Source: Acidobacteriota bacterium
GTDB lineage: Bacteria; Acidobacteriota; Terriglobia; Bryobacterales; Bryobacteraceae
Length of the DNA: 48,646 nucleotides
Direction: 5' to 3'
Assembly (NCBI GenBank): GCA_016871015.1
Contig: VFZX01000012.1
Span: 1 to 48,646, forward strand
Of the stretch, positions 43,682 through 48,646 are shown one piece after another (position 1 is the stretch's first letter; each line of letters opens with the position of its first letter). The notes under the pieces were generated by a model, which was given only the letters and a program-made list of their open reading frames with translations, searched no databases and was not told the origin of the DNA. The translations under genes and the position numbers were made by a program.

Positions 43682-43942
43682 ATGGAAATCGATATTGAAA
43701 GCAACGTCCTCCTGCGGGACATCCGCGACGCGGGTTACGCGAAGGGTTTTGCTGAGGGTGAGGCGAAGGGTGAGGCGAAGGGACAAGCCCGGCTGCTCCG
43801 CTCTCAGCTGGAGTCCAAGTTCGGGAAATTGCCCGCCTGGGCGAACAAGCGGCTTGCTCAGGCAAGCGCGGACGACATCGCGAGGTGGGGTGCGAAGATC
43901 CTCACCGCCCGGTCGATCGACAGCGCGCTAAACGGCAAATAG
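43682..43942 (+). CDS. stand-alone DUF4351-like C-terminal module (third tandem copy)
   Basis: An intact 86-residue protein: a short conserved start (MEIDIESNVLLRDIRDAGYA), a GEAKGEAKG linker and the DUF4351-like helical module (LLRSQLESKFGKLPAWANKR...RWGAKILTARSIDSALNGK). It is the C-terminal third of the frameshifted Rpn-like gene upstream, without any nuclease domain. Its ATG is six bases after the end of copy 2, with no clear Shine-Dalgarno, so translation would depend on re-initiation. Whether it is expressed is not known. It could be duplication debris or a free dimerisation/inhibitory domain, as in the small C-terminal products of E. coli rpn genes. Confidence 0.5.
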   Translation: MEIDIESNVLLRDIRDAGYAKGFAEGEAKGEAKGQARLLRSQLESKFGKLPAWANKRLAQASADDIARWGAKILTARSIDSALNGK

Positions 43943-43962
43943 CTGAAACACGCGCATCCCAG

Positions 43963-43991
43963 TTGACGGCGGGAAACCGCTGTCCGACAAT
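43963..43991 (+). promoter_or_regulatory. sigma-70-like promoter of the DUF1592-DUF1552 operon
   Basis: TTGACG (43963-43968), a 17-nt spacer and GACAAT (43986-43991) form the best -35/-10 pair found in the window. The ATG at 44000 is 8 nt after the -10, so the transcript would begin at or next to the start codon (leaderless). No Shine-Dalgarno is present, which agrees. Confidence 0.6.
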
Positions 43992-43999
43992 CGAGTCTG

Positions 44000-46972
44000 A
44001 TGCTCCGGCCAACCACCCTGGCAGCGACCGCGGCTCTTGGCATTGCCTTGGGACAACAGGATCCCCGCGCAGCCCTCGACCGCCAGTTCACCCGCAGCGT
44101 CCGGCCCTTCCTCAAAACATACTGCGTCACCTGCCACGGCGGACCCCAGCCAGCCGCCCAAATGGACCTCAGCGGATTCACCACCCTCTCCGCCCTGATG
44201 CAGGATGGCCGCCGCTGGAGCCAGATCCTGGAGCGTCTCGAAGCGGGCGAGATGCCGCCCAAGGAGGCGCGGCGTCCGCCGCCGCAGGAGCTTCGCGCCA
44301 CCGTCCAGTGGTTCCATGCCGTCCGCGATCACGAAAGACGCCGCAACGCGGGCGACCCAGGCGTAGTGCTGGCCCGCCGCCTCAGCAACGCCGAGTACAA
44401 CTACTCGATTCGCGATCTCACCGGCGTCGACATCCGCCCCGCCCGCGAATTTCCAGTCGACCCCGCCAACACCGCGGGTTTCGACAATTCCGGCGAAACG
44501 CTGACGATGTCGCCCACCCTCCTGAAAAAGTACCTGGCCGCCGCCCGTGAAGTGGCCAGCCACATGTATCTCAAGGAAGATGGATTCGCCTTCGCGCCCC
44601 ATCCAATGCTGGTGGAAACCGATCGCGACAAGTTCGCGGTGCACCAGATCATCGACTTCTACCACCAGCAGAACACCGACTACGCCGATTACTTCCAAAC
44701 CGCCTGGCGCTTCCGGCACCGGGCCGCGCTCGGCGAGCCTCAGGCGACACTGGCCAGCCTCGCGCAACGGCACCGGGTCAGCGCCAAGTACCTATCCACC
44801 GTGTGGGCGGCGCTCGAGACCGCCGAAGACGTTGGTCCGCTCGCGAAGCTGCAGTCAATGTGGCGGACACTGCCCGGTCCGAAGACGGGTGCGCCGGACG
44901 CGGCGCGGGCCGGGTGCGAGGAGATGCGGGCCTACGTCGCCCGGGTGCGCAAGAAGGTCGAGCCGAGGTTCATCAACATCACCGCCGGACCCATCGGCGC
45001 GGCCTGGCAGCCCTTGTTGATCTGGAAGAACACGCAGTACGCGACACACCGCCGGAAATTCGATCCCCGCCAACTGCAGGTCGAAGGCGAGCCGCCGTTC
45101 AATCAGAAGGATGTAGTTGAGCCCGAATGGGACAATCCATTCGGTCCGGGCAAGACGATCCTGGTGGAGAATCCGCCCGGCGATCCGGATCTGGCCGTTC
45201 CCGCCGGCCAACGCGCGCGCTACGAAGCGGCTTGGGGACGGTTCTGCGCCGTCTTTCCGGACATGTTCTACAAAGAGTCCCGCGGGCGGAACTACTTCCT
45301 CACCGGCCGCGATGAAGGACGCTACCTCAGCGCGGGCTTCCACAATGTGATGGGCTACTTCCGCGATGACCAGGCGCTCTACGAGTTGCTGCTGGACCGC
45401 CCGCGGCAGGCGGAACTGGACCGCATGTGGCGCGAGATGGATTTCGCCGCCTCCATCAATATCCGCACCTACGTCGAATTCGCCAAGCTGGGAACCCGCG
45501 GAACGCGCGATGACTTCAAGGACGGCGAGCCAGAAGTCCGCGAGATCGAAGTGGAGCAAATCATCGCCGAACCCAAGCTCAGGAAACTCGAGGCGGATTA
45601 CCTCGAAATGGCCAAGGCCGGAAGCGGCGTCGCCAAGCAGGCGATCCGCAGCTTCTTCAACTCCGCCAGTACCAGCATCGGATGGGTGAAGCAAGCCCGC
45701 AAGGACGCCGAGCCCAGCCACCTGCGCGCACTGGCCGGTTTTGCCGCCCGCGCCTACCGCCGGCCGTTATCCGATGCCGATCGCGCCGACCTGATCTCCT
45801 TCTATCGCGAAGTCCGCGAGCGCTACGGGCTGGACCACGAGAGCGCGGTCCGCGAGGCGATCGTGCTGATCCTCACATCCCCCAAGTTCTCCTACCGCGT
45901 CGACATGGCCCAAGCCCCCGCTGGAGTCCAGCCTCTGCCGGATGCCGGTCTCGCCAGCCGGCTCAGCTATTTCCTGTGGTCGAGCCTGCCGGACCAGGAA
46001 CTGATGCGCCACGCCGCGGCCGGCGATCTTCACAGACCCGCGATCCTCAAAGCCCAGGCGCGGCGCATGCTGCGGGACCCGCGCGCCCGCGCACTCGCGG
46101 TGGAGTTCGGCGGCAACTGGCTCGACTTCCGCGATTTCGAGCAGCTCGCCACGGTCGACCGCGAGCGCTTTCCCGCATTCGACGACGAGCTGCGGAAGGC
46201 GATGTTCGAGGAGCCGGTCCGCTTCCTGCTCGACGTGTTCCAGAACAACCGTTCCATCCTCGACCTTCTGTATGGCCGCCACACATTCGTGAACCCGGTC
46301 CTCGCGCGCCACTACGGGATGCCGGTCAGCGGGACCGCCGCAAGCGATTGGATCCGCGTGGATGACGCCGGTCCCTACGGCCGCGGCGGCCTCCTCCCGA
46401 TGGCCGCGTTCCTGACAAAGAACGCGCCGGGCCTGCGGACCAGTCCGGTAAAGCGTGGCTACTGGGTGGCCAAGAGGATCCTCGGCGAGGAGATCCCGCC
46501 GCCGCCCCCCACGGTTCCGGAGCTGCCGGCGGACGAGGCCAAGATGGACCTGCCCCTGCGCCAGATGCTGGAGCGTCACAGGTCTGACCCCGGCTGCGCC
46601 GCCTGCCACGCGCGATTCGACTCCTTCGGGTTGGCCTTTGAAAAATTCGATCCAGTGGGCAGGCAGCGGACCTCCGACCTGGGCGGACGGACGGTGGATG
46701 CCCGTGCCACGTTCCCGGGAGGCGTCGAAGCCGAGGGACCGCGGGGGCTCCAGCAGTACATTCACGGCCGGCGCGAGGCGGGCTTCGTGCGCGGCTTCAC
46801 CGGCAAGCTGTTGGCCTATGCCTTAGGACGCAGTCTGGCGCTCTCCGACGACCTCCTGATCGAGGAGATCAGCCGCAAGCTCGGCAAGGACGGCTGCTGT
46901 TTTGAGACCGTGATTGATAGTATTGTTACGAGCCGCCAGTTCCTCAACAAGCGCGGCCGGGAGGACAGGTGA
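44000..46972 (+). CDS. DUF1592-family Planctomycete cytochrome c protein (DUF1587/1592/1588/1585)
   Basis: A 990-residue exported protein. The signal peptide covers about 1-18. A cytochrome c-type domain carries C42VTCH46 (LKTYCVTCHGG). DUF1587 follows with RLSNAEYNYSIRDLTGVD (about 125-145), then a long, less conserved middle. DUF1595/DUF1592 begins near LAGFAARAYRRPLSDADRAD, with SRLSYFLWSSLPDQELM. DUF1588 has C866AACHARFDSFGLAFEKFD, and DUF1585 closes the chain (LLAYALGRSLALSDD). The family is paired with DUF1552 in nearly all genomes and is believed to be periplasmic and redox-active; the substrate is unknown. The DUF1552 start follows 7 nt after the stop. A strong -35/-10 pair lies immediately before this gene. 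Confidence 0.9.
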   Translation: MLRPTTLAATAALGIALGQQDPRAALDRQFTRSVRPFLKTYCVTCHGGPQPAAQMDLSGFTTLSALMQDGRRWSQILERLEAGEMPPKEARRPPPQELRATVQWFHAVRDHERRRNAGDPGVVLARRLSNAEYNYSIRDLTGVDIRPAREFPVDPANTAGFDNSGETLTMSPTLLKKYLAAAREVASHMYLKEDGFAFAPHPMLVETDRDKFAVHQIIDFYHQQNTDYADYFQTAWRFRHRAALGEPQATLASLAQRHRVSAKYLSTVWAALETAEDVGPLAKLQSMWRTLPGPKTGAPDAARAGCEEMRAYVARVRKKVEPRFINITAGPIGAAWQPLLIWKNTQYATHRRKFDPRQLQVEGEPPFNQKDVVEPEWDNPFGPGKTILVENPPGDPDLAVPAGQRARYEAAWGRFCAVFPDMFYKESRGRNYFLTGRDEGRYLSAGFHNVMGYFRDDQALYELLLDRPRQAELDRMWREMDFAASINIRTYVEFAKLGTRGTRDDFKDGEPEVREIEVEQIIAEPKLRKLEADYLEMAKAGSGVAKQAIRSFFNSASTSIGWVKQARKDAEPSHLRALAGFAARAYRRPLSDADRADLISFYREVRERYGLDHESAVREAIVLILTSPKFSYRVDMAQAPAGVQPLPDAGLASRLSYFLWSSLPDQELMRHAAAGDLHRPAILKAQARRMLRDPRARALAVEFGGNWLDFRDFEQLATVDRERFPAFDDELRKAMFEEPVRFLLDVFQNNRSILDLLYGRHTFVNPVLARHYGMPVSGTAASDWIRVDDAGPYGRGGLLPMAAFLTKNAPGLRTSPVKRGYWVAKRILGEEIPPPPPTVPELPADEAKMDLPLRQMLERHRSDPGCAACHARFDSFGLAFEKFDPVGRQRTSDLGGRTVDARATFPGGVEAEGPRGLQQYIHGRREAGFVRGFTGKLLAYALGRSLALSDDLLIEEISRKLGKDGCCFETVIDSIVTSRQFLNKRGREDR

Positions 46973-46979
46973 TCGCATC

Positions 46980-48266
46980 ATGAGAACGTCCCGAAGAACA
47001 TTTCTCCGCGGCGCAGGCGTGACCATGGGCCTGCCGTGGCTCGAGTCGCTGGCCGCCGCCACTCCGCCGCCCCAGCGCTTTGCCGTGTTGTTCATGGGGA
47101 CGGGCATCAGTCCGGGGCGCTGGTGGGCGAAAGGATCGGGCGTCGGAATGGAGCTCGGCGAATCGCTGAAGCCGCTCGAACCGTTGAAGGCGAAGATCAA
47201 CGTGATTGACGGCCTGTTCAACAAGTGGGCAACGGGCCAGGGGATCCATCCCGCGATGACTGGCAACATGTTGTCCGGCGTGCCGATTCGCAAGGGGTCG
47301 ATCATCCAGGGCGGGATCACCATTGACCAGGTGCTGGCCAACCGGATCGGGCAGGAGTCGCCGCAGCCAAGTATGGTGCTGGCCTGCGAGCGTGCCATGA
47401 CCGGGTTCCACGAGTCGAATTTTTCGAACGCCTACAGCTCGCACATTTCCTGGCAGAGCAGCGATTCGCCCGTGCCCAACGAGATGTACCCGTCGCTCGC
47501 CTTCGACAGCCTGTTCGAGAATGGCGGCAGGCTGCGCAACACGAGCGTGCTGGACCGGGTGAAGGACCACGCGGTGGCGCTCGGCGGCAAAATCAGCTCC
47601 ACCGACAAGATCAAGCTGGACGAGTACCTGGCGAGCGTTCGCGAAGTGGAGCGCGGCATCGAGCGGATGCGGACGGACAAGGACAAGGCCGAAGAGCGGG
47701 CCAGCGGCGCGGGGCGTCCCCTCTCCGCGATGAAGCGGCCGCAGGACGGCCTGCCCGAGGACATCCGCGACCATACACGCCTGATGTGCGATATCATCGC
47801 CCTCGGGTTTCAGACGGACAAAACACGCGTCGCGTCGCTGTTGCTGGCGCGCGACCTGTCGGCGCTCTACTATCCGTTCCTCAACGTCGGCAAGCAGCAT
47901 CACGGAGCATCCCATTACGACACCGAGGCTGACTATCAGAAGATCGTTCTGTTCCACGTGAGCCAGCTTGCCTACCTGGCGCAACGGCTGGATTCGATGC
48001 GCGAGGGGGAGAGCAGCGTGTTGGATCACAGTTGCCTGCTGTTCCTGTCGAACATGTGGTCCGGGACCAAGCACGACAACAAGAAGGTGCCGGTGGTCAC
48101 CATTGGAGGCCTGGGAGGCAAGCTGAAAACCGGCAGGGCGCTGGACTATTACGATTCGGGTGATGAGAACCGCAAGTTGTGCGGGTTGTACCTGGGCCTC
48201 ATGGACCGGATGGGAGTCGAGCTGGCGGAGTTCGGAGACGCGAAGGCGCGGCTGGCGGGGCTTTGA
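46980..48266 (+). CDS. DUF1552 protein with twin-arginine signal
   Basis: A 428-residue DUF1552 protein. The start at 46980, not the one 22 codons earlier, gives a clear Tat signal (SRRTFLRGAGVTMGLPWLES) and lies after an AGGTGA box. The family blocks are visible: RFAVLFMGTGISPGRWW, a GGITIDQVLANRIG region, and late HHGASHYDTEADYQKI and DHSCLLFLSNMWSGTKHDN, with several conserved His and Asp. The fold is related to DUF1501 and alkaline-phosphatase-like enzymes. Tat export implies folding, perhaps with metal, in the cytoplasm. It is the second gene of the DUF1592-DUF1552 operon; the partners probably act together outside the inner membrane. No third gene follows on this strand. Confidence 0.9.
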   Translation: MRTSRRTFLRGAGVTMGLPWLESLAAATPPPQRFAVLFMGTGISPGRWWAKGSGVGMELGESLKPLEPLKAKINVIDGLFNKWATGQGIHPAMTGNMLSGVPIRKGSIIQGGITIDQVLANRIGQESPQPSMVLACERAMTGFHESNFSNAYSSHISWQSSDSPVPNEMYPSLAFDSLFENGGRLRNTSVLDRVKDHAVALGGKISSTDKIKLDEYLASVREVERGIERMRTDKDKAEERASGAGRPLSAMKRPQDGLPEDIRDHTRLMCDIIALGFQTDKTRVASLLLARDLSALYYPFLNVGKQHHGASHYDTEADYQKIVLFHVSQLAYLAQRLDSMREGESSVLDHSCLLFLSNMWSGTKHDNKKVPVVTIGGLGGKLKTGRALDYYDSGDENRKLCGLYLGLMDRMGVELAEFGDAKARLAGL

Positions 48267-48646
48267 GCCGCCAAAAAATCTCTCCGCGCATGAGCACAAT
48301 CCGCTGCCCCAACCGAATGGAGAGTTTCCACCAGGGCTTCCAATCCGAACATCGGGCGCGACGGAGGACCTATCAACCGGTTCTACTTGGCGTCACGCAA
48401 CAGGGCGGCCCAATTCTGGATAATCACCATCTGGTCACGGGCCTGGGTGCCGGACTCGGGTTCGAGGACCAGGAACCGCTGTCCGTCGAGCGTTTGGAGA
48501 TTGAATATGCCGTCGACACTAGCCCAAGTTCGTCACCTGAAGGGGTAAGAAGGCGGCAAGCCCTTTAGAATCAGTCTAGGCAGTGGCCGAGTCTACACTA
48601 CATTCGCCGTGGGCTCTCAAGACGATCCGGGAGTGTCAGGCCGAGC
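48267..48646. other. 380-nt region without an intact gene at the window end
   Basis: No complete gene is visible. The codon pattern is poor and all frames are interrupted, except for the minus-strand C-terminal fragment at 48383-48532 listed separately. No tRNA, terminator or repeat was recognised. A gene beginning beyond the window edge cannot be excluded. Confidence 0.5.
48383..48532 (-). pseudogene. C-terminal remnant resembling PD40/WD40 propeller proteins
   Basis: A 49-codon open segment on the minus strand, bounded upstream by a stop (48533-48535) and lacking a start codon near its beginning. It encodes SVDGIFNLQTLDGQRFLVLE followed by PESGTQARDQ and VIIQNWAALLRDAK, then stop. The DGQRFLVLEP...NWAALL pattern resembles the last strand and tail of PD40 propeller proteins common in Acidobacteriota (often kinase or winged-helix fusions). 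The upstream 110 bases do not continue it in any frame. It is best read as the broken 3' end of a lost gene. Confidence 0.4.

Larger units (their letters stand above)
43147..43942 (+). repeat. three tandem copies of the DUF4351 C-terminal module
   Basis: Units begin at ATGs 43147, 43426 and 43682 and end at stops 43419, 43675 and 43942, so the periods are 279 and 256 bp. Each reads ATGGAAATCGATATTGAAAG at the start and AACGGCAAATAG at or near the end. Units 1 and 2 are each followed by only six bases (CTTGGT) before the next ATG. Differences are mainly the number of GEAKGEAKG codons and scattered point changes. Confidence 0.9.

Noticed and set aside
1-48646. tRNA, rRNA, riboswitch or phage integration site
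   Set aside because: None was recognisable in the intergenic spaces, which are nearly all shorter than 150 nt.

Overview
The window is high-GC, gene-dense bacterial chromosome and looks like an Acidobacteriota genome of the Solibacter/Bryobacter type. This is inferred from family content. There are three very long carboxypeptidase-regulatory-domain/TonB-receptor-like barrels, Planctomycete-type cytochrome c proteins (DUF1549/DUF1553, DUF1592 family) each paired with a Tat-exported DUF1501 or DUF1552 protein, two CehA/McbA metallohydrolases, a Uma2 nuclease, Rpn/DUF4351 proteins and MdtBC-like RND pumps. No rRNA, tRNA, CRISPR array, prophage or complete insertion sequence was seen.

Layout. 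0.1-3.6 kb (minus): four envelope genes, namely an anchored Pro/Ala-rich Gly-zipper protein, a TPR protein, an outer-membrane barrel and a DUF4097 lipoprotein. 3.6-5.9 kb: a secreted amidohydrolase convergent with a diacylglycerol-kinase-like lipid kinase. 5.9-7.5 kb: an Fe-S type APS/PAPS reductase (cysH) translationally coupled to a PHP-domain nucleotide phosphatase/exonuclease. 7.5-15.1 kb: an operon of TonB-like receptor, three-CxxCH PSD1 protein and DUF1501 protein, joined by 4-nt start/stop overlaps. 15.2-20.2 kb: a serine-hydrolase remnant, then a CstB-like persulfide dioxygenase/rhodanese fusion divergent from a second receptor. 20.2-26.5 kb (minus): alpha/beta hydrolase, third receptor and Uma2 nuclease. 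26.6-29.1 kb: a beta-propeller fused to a CehA/McbA metallohydrolase. 29.1-30.4 kb (minus): an Rpn-family nuclease followed by a detached gene for its own C-terminal part. 30.5-41.6 kb (minus): CehA/McbA hydrolase, RND adaptor, two RND pumps and a CPA2-type antiporter. 41.6-42.4 kb: an unrecognised protein. 42.6-43.9 kb: a second, frameshifted Rpn/DUF4351 gene followed by two more tandem copies of its C-terminal module. 44.0-48.3 kb: a DUF1592-DUF1552 operon behind a well-formed promoter. 48.3-48.6 kb: no intact gene, with a C-terminal remnant on the minus strand.

How the genes fit together. Most are envelope or export functions. Each receptor is linked to candidate processing proteins: cytochrome/DUF1501 proteins, a sulfur enzyme (divergent), or a hydrolase. 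The sulfur theme (APS reductase, nucleotide phosphatase, persulfide dioxygenase) is scattered rather than one pathway operon.

The least ordinary signal is that two separate Rpn-type loci both have stand-alone copies of the C-terminal region of the nuclease directly downstream. E. coli Rpn proteins are known to be restrained by a small C-terminal product made from inside their own gene, so these detached copies could be external versions of that regulator, or simple duplication debris. A second recurring pattern is a -10-like hexamer 5-9 nt before the start codon of many first genes that lack a Shine-Dalgarno, which suggests leaderless transcripts.
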